Assembly: GCA_017591395.1 (NCBI GenBank)
Contig: WEDG01007035.1
Location: forward strand, 1 to 64,000
Source of the DNA: Schistocephalus solidus
Taxonomy: Eukaryota > Platyhelminthes > Cestoda > Diphyllobothriidea > Diphyllobothriidae
Reading direction: 5' to 3'
Length of the DNA stretch: 64,000 nucleotides
The notes below the pieces were generated by a model that worked only from the letters and a program-made list of their open reading frames with translations, was not told the origin of the DNA and searched no databases. This document shows, in pieces, positions 23,080-36,506 of this stretch (positions within the stretch are counted from its first letter, which is position 1; the number at the start of each line of letters is the position of its first letter). The translations under genes and the position numbers were made by a program.

Positions 23080-24065
23080 AACATTGCCGAAGGCAGACAA
23101 AGAAGCCTGTAATGAGTGATAGTATCCCACTCGCTCTCTCTCTCTATCTCATAGAAGAAAACGGGATCGATTAATTTAAAATTGTGGCAATTTTATTAAA
23201 TAACAGGTGATCTTATAGTTGCGACGCAGAGTCCAATCCACCGGCGTGTGAACTTAATCGAGAGCAGGCTGACCAGTGTTTTAATTATTCGCCGGTGCCC
23301 CGTAATTATGTCTACACAGGAAGATGGATACTAGTGTATCTTCTAATCTTTTTCATCAGGAGAGATGTTTATATTGATCAGCCGCTTAGCCCCAAGAGAA
23401 AGGACATACAGAGAATATTCCGAGAAATACAGGTACGTCAGAGGTCATATCTCGATTCTCGACTGTTTACAGCCAATCATAGTGTAATCGTATGTCGACA
23501 GGACCCCGAAATTACGACAAGGTATTTATTGAAATTTTAAACCCCTGATGCACAGACTAGCCTCCACTCACTTTCTGGTGGACGTACGTAAGCTCACATG
23601 ACGGTTCCTTAACACCGATCAGCTTAGTAACCGTATGAGGCTCCATTGGATTTTTCGTGACGTTAAAATGTATGGCACTGGTAGACTGTTGCATAGCAAA
23701 AATGTTTCATTGCTACATAAGGAATAAATGTCATTTGAAGAGAGTCGAGAATGACCGTGTACAGTCGTATTCAACTAGCCCCTCTCTTGTCCCCGACCTG
23801 GGGAGACGCCAGGATGCGATCGGGCTTTTAGATAATCAAACACATATGCCAATGCTGTACCACTGAGTCACGAGCTCCTATTTCCTCGGCTGATATCGAG
23901 AGTCTTCAACTTCAAAGACACGGCGCTGCCATGCGATCTTTCGTCTGTGTTCCAAACGTTTGGCAAAGATTACTCATTATGGCATCCAAAACAGGAACTG
24001 TTTGTACTGCAGGTGGCCATTTGCCAAATGTCTGGGAGAGAGGTGTATGTTTAAGATTAGGGATA
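23080..24065. other. No recognisable gene
   Basis: Contains a short CT tract (23,130-23,150) and frames of up to 81 codons without domains. Confidence 0.5.
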
Positions 24066-24981
24066 CTTTCAAGCATAGGAATTCCAAATTTCAATCTATG
24101 CTTTTTAATTTTCCTCGGAAATAAGTGCGCGAATTTGAAGTAAATACTTATATAAAATGGATTTTTTGAACCTACTCCAACATTTTGCTACGAAGATTTG
24201 AGCTTTAGTCTACCCACTGTCTGTGTTAGTGTACGTCCTTTTCTGCTATCAGGCTTCAGATAATTCGCTTCTTTAAAGACCCAGTTTTCTTTCTATTCGT
24301 TTATACCTCACCTGAGTGAAATATTGTACCGTTGGATTTGATGATTATTATTTATATTAATTTCTAATAGCCTAATCATAAACTAAAGAATATTAGCTGC
24401 ATTAGCACATACAGGTACGGTGCCTAGTGCTTGGAAAAGTTTTTTTTTCCACATCGGGGTTCTGTTGCTATTGCAATTTCAAATCGTTTGGTGTTCTCTA
24501 GGCACATAAAAACTTACTGGTTCTAGACTTGCAAGTGTTGACAGTTAACTGACATTCCGTTTAACTTAATCATGTTCAGCACAAATGTTGGCATTGACTG
24601 CGAAGTGGGGTCTGACAACGCCCGTCAAAACAATGTGACTTCATATTCAGCTAATAATTTCAGACAAAATTATAACCTGCACTTCGAATGCTGCACTACT
24701 ACGAAAATAATATGAGGTCAGCTACGAAGGCAATGAGGCTGCCATTAGCAACAGCAAGGTCGCAAGTCAGGGGTAGGGCTAAGTTGGGATCGGGGTTAGG
24801 ATAAGGATTAAGATATGAATAAGTGTTTCCGGTGTGGGTAGGGTAGGGTTACGTATAATATTAGAACTACAATTTCGGCTTATGATAGGGCTTTTATTAC
24901 GGTTAGGACACAGGAGTATTTTCCTCTCCTATAATTTCGCACATATCCAAACTTATTACTCGGGCGGACATTTTTAGTACC
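24066..24981 (+). repeat. 0.9-kb direct duplication, copy 1
   Basis: Aligns end to end with 28,003-28,915 in the same orientation. The first 150 bases show many differences while the rest is nearly identical, with a few substitutions and short indels (for example a T run at about 24,438). It contains TTAGGATAAGG-type G-rich runs near 24,790. No ORF is conserved between copies. Confidence 0.9.
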
Positions 24982-24984
24982 GTG

Positions 24985-26945
24985 TCCTTTTTTGGGAAGC
25001 CGTATAAGTAATCCGTACCAGAGATTCGTGTAGTACTTATCCCGTATTTTTGTTGGCATGGTGATATAACATCGAGTCATAAGGGCCTAAAAAACGAGAT
25101 GGCTATCGCATCATTAGCATTTTTGCAATTTTGCTATTTTCTTTTTATCTAAGAAACGTATTCAGTATGAGCGAAGTGAGGAATTCCAAGAAGTAGTCGC
25201 GAAGAAGGATATTCGATGGATTTGAGTAAGAATCCGTAACTTCAGGCTTATAAAGCTCTTTTTCCAGTGATCGCATCTCTTTCATCGGGAGGTATTCATG
25301 TGGCACTTGGCTTATCAGGCCTTCATTGAATTTGTCGATTGTTTCAGCAGAGAAAATCCACTACAATAGTACATAATTGAATCTTGAATCGATTAACGAA
25401 TTTTGCAAATGTATGTAAAAACCTTAAATTATATACGTAGAAGATACTCTATAGGAAATAAGCATTCACTCAAGCATCTTTGCTTTTATAACTTCATGGA
25501 ATCATTGACGGTGGCGTTGAGTGCGCTTTTTAACAAAAAGGTCGGATTTGGCTGTTGAGAAAACGTGTCCATATACCCTGTCCTGTCCAAGAGCTTAGCT
25601 TCACCCCGGGAGCTATCAGCGCTGGTTCTGAACAACTGTTCCAGGGCTCATCTCGTTTTGGTGGCGATAATGCTAACTCACCACTGTTAATAGGCTTCGA
25701 TGTTGAATGTCTTACGTCGAAGAGAAATCATAATCGGCTCTAGCTACTCACGAGCTGTCACTGCCTGCAAGTATCGGGCTTCCACTGAAATAAGTGCGAG
25801 ATAACTCTCGGAAGCAACCGTTGTTTTTGCTACTTAGCAGAATTAACGAGGACCAACGTTTGAGTTCTGCACAGTAAATGTCTATTTTTGAAACACGGAA
25901 TTAAACGAAGTCGCTGTAGTGTACTGACTTTGGATTTGCAGTAGGAGTGATACGGAAGCTTGCGAATTTCGACCAACAAAAAGCATTACAATAACAAAAA
26001 AAGCATTCCAATAATTATCAAAGTAAATAATTGCAAGGAAATCTTTGAATTCCCTCTTTTGGAAGTAGTCGATTATAAAGTGCAAGTGAAAGGTACACTG
26101 CAGAAAAAGCGCACGAATACGAAGGCCACGCACTCTAGGATCCTTCTGTTAAATTTCTAGAGAGATAAGGGTTAGATTTGAAGCTTGAGTTCGACTTTAG
26201 TTTATTGTTAGGGCTACTGATATGATTCGATATTATTTACCCCTCTTGGAATTTTGTGCAAGGCCACCAGTATTACCTTCGGGGGGTTTCTCAGCCCGTT
26301 TTTATTCACTGTGAGAATATTCATTTACCTACCCAAAATGAATGAAATTTATTAAATATTTCCTGGAGCATTAGAAATTCTCCCGTCTTCGGTTAGCATA
26401 AACACGGTAAAATTTCCTTAAACTACAAACTATCATGTCAAACGTGGCAGACGCCACGGCAACCGCCTCCAGCATATTCGCTCACCTTATCCAGTCATAC
26501 TTCGATCAGGCTGAAACGTGAACCAGTTACCAATACATGATAGGTTGAAGCCTCATGCCTCGTGCGATGTGTAGTATACGTGTCAACCAACAGCATACTG
26601 AGTTAAAAGCTAAATTGAATTATGATGAGGTGGCTTCTAACGTCGAACATGGTATATGACGAGTAAGTCTTAGTTGTTTACGAATGGAACCATGAGGTTT
26701 GCCAGTTCAGATGGTAAAGACGATATGCCAGGCTGAGCAGGTTTCGAGAGTTCGTGAACGCACGCAGTCGGGCAGTTTGGATTTCTTGTTGAGGAATGTC
26801 TGCCGGCAAATTGAGTAAAAGTGTGCTACATGATTCAGACTGGCGAACTGAATTACTACAGACTGTATTGGTTCAGAGTAGCGTGAAATTCTTTTTACGA
26901 TTGAAGTCTTCTTCAGCATAAGACTATTATAATCGCACTCCGACA
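24985..26945. other. No recognisable gene
   Basis: Frames of 60-83 codons at 25,555, 25,882 (minus), 25,960 and 26,707 (minus) have no recognisable domains; some overlap on opposite strands. Confidence 0.5.
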
Positions 26946-26959
26946 GTTTAGTCATCGGA

Positions 26960-27540
26960 ATCGAGAGGGCTTCTGTCAGTGCCCCGAGGCGGACGCAATG
27001 ATAGCTTGCATTTAAATTTGCGCCTCAAGATGTAGAAACGCGCCAACTGACAATTACACTCAGACCTCGCATTCAGTCCAATGTCTGTTGTGTAGAGTGG
27101 CTGACTGGTGGTCTGACAGTCAGGCTGCGATGGCTCCTTCTTAACGTTATCTCTGGCTAGCTCACACATGTGAGATGCAAGCCGTTAAACCCCCTGTTGT
27201 GTGAAATCCTGGTGCTTTTGTTTGGGGGGTGAGGTCGTGTACGTAGTACGCGTAGATGACGTCACCAGCAGTTTTGCCCACTTCCGCATCAGAAAATTGA
27301 CCAGCTTGGGCGGTGGTCTGATTGTGGGGATGGGGGAGAGAGCTAGTTCGAATTTGTCTGGACACCGGGCTCAGGTTGGGGAGGAGGAGAGAATGCGATA
27401 GATGCAGTGTAAGTCTAATAGCACTTAAAATTAATTTTCGCACAAGTCACAGTCCGTGCACCACCATGCTATGGAGCATACGGTGAAGATCGTCAGATTA
27501 CGACGACCAAACTGACTTGTGTGTGGTATCTTCTTTTTCT
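26960..27540 (-). repeat. R1 dispersed repeat, copy c
   Basis: Reverse complement of the R1 pattern: GACCTCGCATTCAGTCC, GTAGAGTGGCTGACTGGTGG, GGCTCCTTCTTAACGTTA, GGTCTGATTGTGGGGATGGG, ACACCGGGCTCAGG, then the CCGTGCACCACCATGC block. The two minus-strand open frames inside it (92 and 73 codons) share short segments with frames in copy a but have no domain. Confidence 0.8.
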
Positions 27541-28002
27541 TGTGCCAGGCTTCAATTTGTGTGTCACGTACCACGCGTGAGAGTGCCAATAAGGCCTCAT
27601 TAAGAAGGAAGCAGGGCGGTGTGAGTCTCAGTTTTGATTAAAGTAAAAGCTGGAATGGAAGACGATGTTCGTGGTCTGACTGAGGTTTGCTTGATTTTAA
27701 AAAACAAGGTGTCCTGCTTAACTTGACTACCTACGGCCTCCGGGATTCAAAGTATAAAAACCTTCAAAATTGTCAATTTCGCCAAACGCACTTTTCGACT
27801 TTTGACCGCTGGAGACGTAATTGAATGGGGTTTCTGTGTTGTATAAAAACTATTTTTTCCACCCTTCAGGCAATAATGCCTGTACAGAATGCTTTACCAT
27901 ACTGCGAGCACAGACACTCGTGTTTCGCCGATTGGGTGCTAATGCATGATACAAATGCGAGAGGTTCACCTAATCAGTGGATCCCTCGGTGTGCCCCGTG
28001 TG

Positions 28003-28915
28003 CTTTCAAGCATAAGAATTCCAAAGTTCAATCAATGCTTTTTAATTTTCCTTGGAAATTAGTGCGTGAATTTGGAGTAAATACTTATATAAAAAGCTTT
28101 TTTAAACCTACTCCAACATTTTGCTACGAATATTTGAGCTTTAGTCCACCTACTGTCTGTGTTAGTGTACGTCCTTTTCTGCTACCAGCCTTCAGATAAA
28201 TCGCTTCTTTAAAGACCCAGTTTTCTTTCTATTCGTTTATACCTTACCTGAGTGAAATATTGGACCGTTGGATTTGATGATTATTATTTATATTAATTTC
28301 TAATAGCCTAATCATAAACTAAAGAATATTAGCTGCATTAGCATATTCAGGTACGGTGCCTAGTGCTTGGAAAAGTTTTTTTCCACATCGGGGTTCTGTT
28401 GCTATTGCAATTTCAAATCGTTTGGTGTTCTCTAGGCACATAAAAACTTACTGGTTCTAGACTTGCAATTGTTGAAAGTTAACTGACATTCCGTTTAACT
28501 TAATCATGTTCAGCACAAATGTTGGCATTGACTGCGAAGTGGGGTCTGACAACGCCCGTCAAAACAATGTGACTTCATATTCAGCTAATACTTTCAGACA
28601 AAATTATAACCTGCACTTCGAATGCTGCACTACTACGAAAATAATACGAGGGCAGTTACGAAGGCAATGAGGCTGCCATTAGCAACAGCAAGGTCGCAAG
28701 TCAGGGGTAGGGCTAAGTTGGGATCGGAGTTAGGATAAGGATTAAGATATGAATAAGTGTTTCCGGTGTGGGTAGGGTAGGGTTACGTATAATATTAGAA
28801 CTACAATTTCGGCTTATGATAGGGCTTTTATTACGGTTAGGACACAGGAGTATTTTCCTCTCCTATAATTTCGCACATATCCAAACTTATTACTCGGGCG
28901 GACATTTTTAGTACG
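28003..28915 (+). repeat. 0.9-kb direct duplication, copy 2
   Basis: Copy of 24,066-24,981. Both copies start at CTTTCAAGCATA and end at TTTTTAGTAC. The flanks outside are unrelated, so this is a dispersed repeat unit or a segmental duplication rather than part of a longer duplication. Confidence 0.9.
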
Positions 28916-28919
28916 CGTG

Positions 28920-31900
28920 CTTTCGATAAATTATCATCGGGCTAGTATATTTATATTGGAACGCAGTACAAGCTTAGAAATATAATCTAAAGGGTTCATA
29001 TCGTCATACCAGTGAGTCGTGTTAATAGGGTAGGGGGATGGCGATAAGAGACAAATGGTTTGCTAGTTTATGATCGAGCTATTTTGGATACTCGCAAACG
29101 GACCCTTTATTGCTTCCTTTTCTCGTCCTTCTCCTAGATACATCTACTTATCCGTCTTATTCTTCCTTTTCCAGGCCAATCTGTCTGATCCAGTTTTAGT
29201 CTGTATTATGGTTCCGCGTCAACTTTTGGGGGTTGAAATATTTCGATTGTCAAATTTCCTTAAGTGAGATCGTCTTTCACATGATTATTTTAATTTGCGG
29301 CATATCCGCCCTTGGAATTGAACGACCTAAAACGCCTTTCTCCTATGCTCCACCTTCTCTCTGTCTTGACTGGCCTTCGAACTAATGAAAACAAAATTCA
29401 AATTAAGAAACTCAGCAACTGCAACTCTACAGACTGCCTGTACTCATCTTACCTTGGACTACACACGGGAATTTCCACGTAAGTTAAAGGCACGTGGAGA
29501 GACATTTGTGGCACTCACGTTACTTGACTCCATATGAAAGCACTTCTCACAGGTCAAGCTTGCGTGAACCTGCATGCGTTTAAAGCAACTTGAGGTTTCG
29601 GAGCAAGGATTCCTGCTGGAGTACGTCAACTTTCATAACGTCGTCACAGCGACTTTATGCGTTATGTATACAGCAAATAGTCATGACACCAAATGTTGCT
29701 TCATTTATTTCTACAATATTTAGCCTCCTAACACATTCAACTAACTAGTTAATAATTACAACTGGCCTAGTATAAATATATGAGGAAGGGATGTTATCAC
29801 TTATAGAGAAACCATAAGTAGAGAGTCAGTTCGACCGTTGCAAAACACGATGTCCACTGTGTACCCCCAGAGCAAGATGGACGTGAGAGGGTGACGCGTG
29901 CATAACTTATTTTCTAGTGATATCAGACTGGCGCAGCATCAGCCACACTCTCTCCTTCCTCTGTCTTTTGGGCCCCATGACAAAACTGAGTCAACATGAC
30001 GGGACCTGGGATCGGGCGCAGCTGCGACACAGCTAATTAACCCGTCTACGCGTGCAAAACATGCCTGGTTCCCGTAGGGTGGAATATAGTTCCGGAAGAA
30101 TCAGTCGGGCTGGATGCCCTCTAACTGGGACTACCAAAGGGTTCACAGTGAGCAGAGCCCATGCTAGCCAGCCTCGAAGTCCTGAAAGGACCGAGGTGTC
30201 CAATCACTTGGCAGCTTTCCTAGCCACGCTTTTATAAAACCCGTCGTGATAGTCTCTCAGCGCATCAGAGTTCTTTTATTACGGAAATGCGCTTAAGCGC
30301 CGAGGGGAGATGGAGGCCCAAGTGGCGACCTCAGGCTCGCATTCTGCTTCCGTGCACCAGTCCACTGTAGTGAGCCATCCGATGCTGGGCGCAAGTGGCT
30401 GGCACGGCGCGAGCATGCGCCTATACCTGCCACCCCATTTCCCTTAAGTGTGGCATTTTTAGGAGGACATGGTCTCTTGCAGGGATGCCCTTACCAACTC
30501 AAGCATGGAAGTTGGGCATTTTCAGGAGAACAAGAAAGGCAGATAAGCATTCCAGATAAAGAAAATTTACTTCGTCAAGTTGGAAAGTTTACAAATTGGC
30601 TGTTTATGGATTTGTTTATGCCTCTATCTTGAAGTTTTCGAAGAAAGTCACAAAGAGCTCAGGGTTATTTCAACTTTACCACTGCCCCCGCATGTGGTTT
30701 CCCTTGTGACGACAGGCCGTCATAAAAAGTATAGTTTGCTTGCAAACCCAGTCATAAGTAAAACTGCAGAGGCGTACAGTTCATTAAGTAAGTCTTTTCC
30801 ACGAACAGGCTGTATATGTTTCTCGTGTATGTACCTCAGTTTCTTGCGTGTAAACCCCAGTTTAAAGTAATGGAGATAAATAAAAACTAGGTATTTGTAG
30901 AAAAAAAAATAAGAAGGGCATTCGCATGTCAGGTCAGCCCCCTTTTCCCCTGCACCTATTTCATACACCACACAAACGCAGCGCAACATTTCTAAGTTTC
31001 AGGATTTTTTATTTTGTCCCCACGTATCCGGAAGATGCCGGAAAGTTACAATTCCTTCCTGCGTTTCAGGTTGAATCAACAGTTTAATGTCCAATTATTG
31101 GCCATTTCCCGCTCTGCACTCATTCCGGTTGACAAATATTGTGTAATAAATAGTCTTGCAACTTTCTAAATGTACAGAGCACACTAGGTTCCAGTTTCCG
31201 GAACAGGAATATCCGCCTGCACCCTTGTTGCTTCTTTTGCGTTTTGAAATGTCTGCACTCCATTCGTATTCTACATGCCTTCCTCGGGTAGAACCCCGAG
31301 TCTACCTCCAGAATCATTTCTTATGAAGAAATATCAACACTTATATCTAAAAGTTGTAGTTAAAATATTATCCTTGACTGCTGTGTAGTTAAATAATTAT
31401 AAAACTCCACTTGGCAGCATCTTCCTATCCGGATATATCTAAAATGCTGAATATTCACTGACCTGAATTGATGCCTGTTCAGGTGTAACGACTCTTAAAT
31501 ATAAAGTTGACGACGTCGATGGCGAGAGTGTCAAGACCGAGCCCGAATTAACCTCTCAACCAGTGCGTCCGGGTATTATGGTGGCCCTTTAATGTACATT
31601 CGTGAGGCATCTTTCGCTGAACTTGGCAATTCAAGGTCTTTGGGCGCTGATATTAGTGAATAAAGTCCTCCTGGTTACCTTGATGACATTGGGTCACAGT
31701 TTACAGTGTCTAGTTGCTTCAACTGGACCAAATGGTGTTTCACCTGCGCTGATCTTCCACCTTTGCTGTATTTATGACCCTGTAACAGCACAGAGTATGA
31801 CATCTCCCTTTTTTCGCGCTTTTTATTCCCCTGGAAAAAGGAATTAACCACAGAGGGATCTTCGTGTCTACGCAGTTGCATGCGTAATGCTAAGTGTGCA

Positions 31901-32735
31901 ATGTAATTTTTATTGCAAAATAATAAGTAGCCGCGTACATTTACATTGTCACTAAATAGGAATATGGCTGCGAACAAGGGGCATCGGGAAAGCACGGTGA
32001 TAAACATCATAAACAACTTCTTATGTGCTTCACCTGAGTGATGCTGCACGAATACAATGAAATAAGATGGGTGTTGGGGCCAACTGCATGACCCCGAATA
32101 AAATTATGTCAAGCAGGCGCACTTGAGAGGACTTACAACCCTCCGCATGCAAGAGGAAGTATTATTTGCGAACTGGATTGTCCTGACTGTAGGATGTCCG
32201 GGACATCGGCAGCAGGAGTTCGGAGCACAGAAGTTGTTTTTGAAGAAGAAAATAATTGAAGGTAGAGCAGAGGAACTAGAAGAATCAATTCCGCAGGAAT
32301 TCTGTTTGTAAAAAAACACGAGATGCACAGAGGAATGCTCTGAGTCGGTGCTGAAGCATACCGTGGGCTGGATAAGCCCCTTCATTCGGTTGTCCATAAA
32401 ATTTTTTCATAGGCACCGGATGGCACATAATATCTTCCTCCCTTTATTACCTGACTTTTTTAATAAAGCGTTCCCGAAAATTCCCGCTCATATCATTCAA
32501 CGTATATTTACACAATTATCCTGAATTTGGGAACAAATTAAGGTTTTTAAACCCTTAGGATCACGAAGTCAACGGATATTTTCGAGTTCTCTATAACTCA
32601 ATTTCCTTCTTCGGTGTAGTTCCGTATTTAAGCGACCTATCACTGCTTCTGGAGACACCTCAACACAAATTCCAACTTAATAATCGCTAACATCCTTCTC
32701 TCTGAATGCAGTTTTGCCTGTAAACTACGGGTTTT
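28920..32735. other. Long stretch without a recognisable gene
   Basis: Many short frames occur, none with domains. A GC-richer block at about 29,930-30,420 has a CACTCTCTCCTTCC / GGGCCCCATGACA pattern that weakly resembles the second half of R1. Confidence 0.5.
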
Positions 32736-32740
32736 CAAGG

Positions 32741-33150
32741 CCAGTCAGCCACTCCACACAAAACACACAATTGGGCTGACCACGCGGTCCGAGTTATCCC
32801 GTCAGTTGGCAACCTTCCAAGCCACGGCTTTTAGCGCACCGTGATAGTTTCAGGCGCGTCAGATTGTTTATAGCGAGGAAAATGCGCTGAGCTGTCGACC
32901 CCACTCTCTACCCCACCCCCACAATCAGACCACCATCCGAGCCGGTCAGTTGCCTCATGTGGGAGTGGGCGCATTGGCTGACGGGTCAGCGTACCCGTCT
33001 TCTCGCGCTACAGCACGACCTGGCCCCCATAACGCACACACCAGGATCTACTTACTCAGGGGATATGGAGGAGCTATCGCCGTCTGACTCCCAGTCCACT
33101 GGTCAGCCACTCGACACACACAACACATACACTGGGCCGACGGCCTGGTA
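32741..33150 (+). repeat. R1 dispersed repeat, copy d (tandem-like)
   Basis: Begins with CAGTCAGCCACTCCACAC and meets the same motif again at about 33,100 (GGTCAGCCACTCGACACAC), giving a period near 360 bases. Between them lie CCTTCCAAGCCACGGCTTTT, CACCGTGATAG and CCCACCCCCACAATCAGACC as in copy a, in a circularly permuted order. Confidence 0.8.
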
Positions 33151-33154
33151 TACA

Positions 33155-34075
33155 AAAGTTTTCATGGTGACAGCTTGTCTAAGTTTGCCCCTGAACTAAT
33201 CGATTCAATCGTAATCCCTTTGAGGTCTGAAGATCCTTGTCTGACTCACAGTTCATATTCAGTTATGTGAAGATAAGTGTGCAACACAAGCAACTCTCGT
33301 AACCAACGGCTCCTGCTCTGTGCCACAGTCATTTCTCGGGTTGGCACGCATTGGTACTCTGCAAAATTTTACTGGCATATCAGTAGTTTTTTTCTTCTGT
33401 TTGCCCAATCCATATCTTACATTTATTCTGAAAATTCTTATGGACTGTCATTCAACAATGAGTTTTGACATGTGTTCACAGTTGTCAGATGCCAGTTATA
33501 AAAGGAGCAATGCCTTAGTTGTGGTCGGGAACCGGTACGGGTGCAAACGCAACAAACACTAGTAGACTGCGGTGGGGTTCAAATTGTCGGTGCTGGGGAG
33601 GGGGGCTTCACAGTAGAATGCACATTTCAGATGGCTTGGCTCTTGTCGCTGGTAGAACGAAAGGGCCAGGCAAGACAGTTTTCAAAGACTTGAGCTCACA
33701 CCAGAGGTTTCAGGGTCAAAAATTCAGACTTACGGATTCTTGTAGACTAAGTTAAAGGACGTTGGGGAACGTACTGCACGACAGGAACAGGGGTGAAATT
33801 GTGAGGCAACGGAGGTGAGGGCTTCGCGCAGGTTTAGGTGTTCCACATATAACGGCGTTCGTGTCGCAACAGAGGCAATAGTAACGAAAGCCTGTCAGTT
33901 GATTGCGGTATGTGGAAATCTTGATTGGTTGATCAAACATCTTATAAGGACTATCGAAACAAAATCCTAATGCTCCTCAACGAACGAGAGTCTTAAAGAA
34001 TCAGCGACGCCGCCAGTTTAAAATCACTACTAGGGAACGTGAGCAGAACTCTGTATAAACTCAAGAAAGATATGA
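33155..34075. other. No recognisable gene
   Basis: Overlapping frames at 33,277-33,562 have no domain. The right edge leads into a Penelope-like remnant whose true 5' end I cannot place. Confidence 0.45.
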
Positions 34076-35410
34076 TGAAAAAAAATGAAAGGAAGTTAAT
34101 CACCTCCAGAGATTGATACATGGCGAAGCCCACAGAAGCAGTTATGGCACGATTCTACAGCCTCCAAAACATCCACAAGTCAGTTGTTCTCCTACGGCCA
34201 ATCGTCTTCCGCCGAGACATGCCCACATACGGGTTTGCCACCTGGTTACCTTAGAAACTGAAATTCCTCACAGCGGACTCACAAACAGCAGTTTACTTTG
34301 CAGAACAATTCCTCGAGAAAATAACGACGGTCAAAATTGAACCAGATGAGAAGATGGCGTCATTTGATGTTACCTCATTCTTCACATTCCTACCACAGGC
34401 TCTTTCGTAGAAACACTCAGTGACATTTTGGGTCAAAGTTACGATGAGGGTGTAGGTTAGCCCACAAACTCAAACTCTCGTAGAATTCATGAAGTATTGC
34501 CTCAAGCCATTCATCACCTTCGAAATAGTCACATATGAACAAATAAAGGGCACCCTGATTTTGAGGCTCATTGTCGAGGTGGTTCTGCAAAACCTCGTGA
34601 GACGGCTGTTCGAGGAACGCAAACCCAAGTTTTAGGCACGCTACGTTGATGATATCTTGTCATTATCGACTTGGATAGAATCACCCACTACGAAGAGTGA
34701 TAACACTCGATTTTACCCAATCTACAGTTCACGATGGAAGCAGCTGATGAAGAAGAAGAAGGGGAATAGGGCAGACTTCCGTTCTTAGATGTTCTCTTCG
34801 GACGCCAATCGGACGGCAAAATGGCGAAGTCTACCGAAAAGTGGACAAACACGTTGCAAATGCTCAGTCACGATAGCAACCATCCGCTGCAACACGAGAG
34901 AAATTGTGTACTTACGCTACACCGATGAGGTGAAACTCACTGCAGCCCGTCAGCCGCCAAATGGGACAATATAAAGCTTCTCTGGTTATCCCACGAGCGT
35001 TCATTGAACGGAATCTAAGGCCACAAAAAGCTGAAAGAAAAGGTGTGTCAGGTAAAAGCATGACGGAGCATTCCGCATATGAAAGGGGTCTCCGTGCCCA
35101 TGGCTAGATCCCTCGCACCTCTCAGAATAAGAGTTGCCCAGAGGCCTAACTAAACAATCCGTCATTAAGTGATGCGGCAAAAAGACCCACTTCCTAGGTA
35201 GTAGAAGTCGGCAATTATCTATCGACTTCAGTGTAACTGCGCGACGTGCAACTACATTGGAGAAACCGGCCGACAGCGTCAAACGGGAATACACGAGCAT
35301 CAGTTGGCTGTACAAAGACGGGACCCGAAATCAGAGGTGGCAACCCATGCCGCGCAGACGCCGATGAAATCGTGGGCCGAGGGGCGGATCACAGGTTAAG
35401 GATGTCCACC
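34076..35410 (+). pseudogene. Penelope-like element: reverse transcriptase and GIY-YIG endonuclease, heavily decayed
   Basis: Pieces in several plus-strand frames follow the order of a Penelope ORF. RFYSLQNIHKSVVLLRPIV (about 34,150) matches the YGLPKIHK / LRPIVS start of the RT; KMASFDVTSFFTFLPQ (about 34,353) is RT motif A with the catalytic Asp; YEQIKGT (about 34,540) is near motif B; ARYVDDILS (about 34,640) is motif C with the YVDD box. FLDVLFGRQSDGK and HPLQHERNCV follow. After about 300 decayed bases, CNCATCNYIGETGRQRQTG then IHEHQLAVQRRDPKSEV (35,230-35,350) is a GIY-YIG endonuclease with an intact YIGETGR. Many stops and frameshifts separate these pieces. In the family, RT and endonuclease act in one protein. 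Confidence 0.8.
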
Positions 35411-36105
35411 GACCGCTCAGTCAACCACTACATTAATTTGTCTGCCCCCTGTCTGCACTAACGAACCCTCTTGACAGGAGACCGTGAGGCCGTAGGAAAC
35501 TGGGGCCGCCAATTATATCCGCGACCAACGATGACGGGGGTGAATTAAGGTGCAGTCAAGAGCGGGCGACTCGAACGCAGCCTACCAATGGGGGCTATGG
35601 TGGCGACACAAGCTGTGGTGAGATGCGGGGCCGACCCAGCCCGACAGGCGGTCCAACAGGCACAAGACCAAAGAGTGACATAAAATGAGAGCAGTGAACA
35701 TGACTCTCCAGTCTCCAAAGATGGGTATACGAACTACCCAAAATGTCAGACATCTAATTAACATCTCCCGGGTGAATGCCTCTACTTCCTTTGACCTTCA
35801 TATATGGGTATCAAAAGGCGGTTTCCCATATCTGAAAATGCTCTGGGTGATAGTCAGAAGAAAACTCAGGAGATTTTGCCTTTGGAACTGAATACCAATC
35901 GAGATGCACATGCGTCACCGATAAATGCTTCGTATCCAAACTCAGCATCGTCATCTGAACGAATTTTGGCTTTTTTATACTCGTTGCACGAACATTTTGG
36001 TACTCACTTCTTTCATTGAGGCAAATTTTGTTCAGTTTTTATGGTTAGAACACTCTCTTAATCACATCGACTTCTAGAAAAACAGCACACCGTTGAGCGA
36101 ACCTC
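35411..36105. other. No recognisable gene; GC-richer left half
   Basis: 35,470-35,690 is GC-rich (GGGGCCGACCCAGCCCGACA) without a frame that I recognise. The right half is ordinary AT-rich DNA ending at the hAT terminus. Confidence 0.45.
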
Positions 36106-36109
36106 TAAT

Positions 36110-36132
36110 CAAGAGGTCGGCAAACTCCGGCC
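36110..36132 (+). mobile_element. hAT-type 5' terminal inverted repeat
   Basis: CAAGAGGTCGGCAAACTCC followed by GGCC fits the CAGRGGTCGGCAAAC-type ends of animal hAT (Charlie-like) transposons. The eight bases before it (CCTCTAAT) would be the target-site duplication if a partner end were found; I could not find a matching right end in the window. Confidence 0.65.
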
Positions 36133-36506
36133 TTTAGGTCAGATACGGCCTAGCTAGTATTCCAGTCCGGCCTAACGCCCCCCTAGTTAATTATTGTTGG
36201 ATCCGGCCTAACTAAATTGTCACGGTTTTGTTCCCCTTTGTTACTGCTGGTTTCAGCTCAAGCTGTGGCTCGTGTTTATTTTTAGAACTGATGTCAGGCG
36301 CTTGTATGAAACAGAAACGCCTGACCGGGTAGGGATGATAAATGTTGTGTTGTAAACAAGTTCACTCTCTGGTCTAGGTTTCATTCACGTCTCACCGGGG
36401 TCAAGGCGTGTGTTGTGTGTACGTGTGTGCGCTGTGATAGGCGAAGCTATTTTATTTCATCGTCATATTACAGACATCGAGTTCCCGCACAGTAACCCCA
36501 ATTACC

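Noticed and set aside
29930..30420. GC-rich block as a possible LTR or CpG-rich promoter
   Set aside because: No TG...CA ends, primer-binding site or duplicated partner could be seen; only weak likeness to half of R1.
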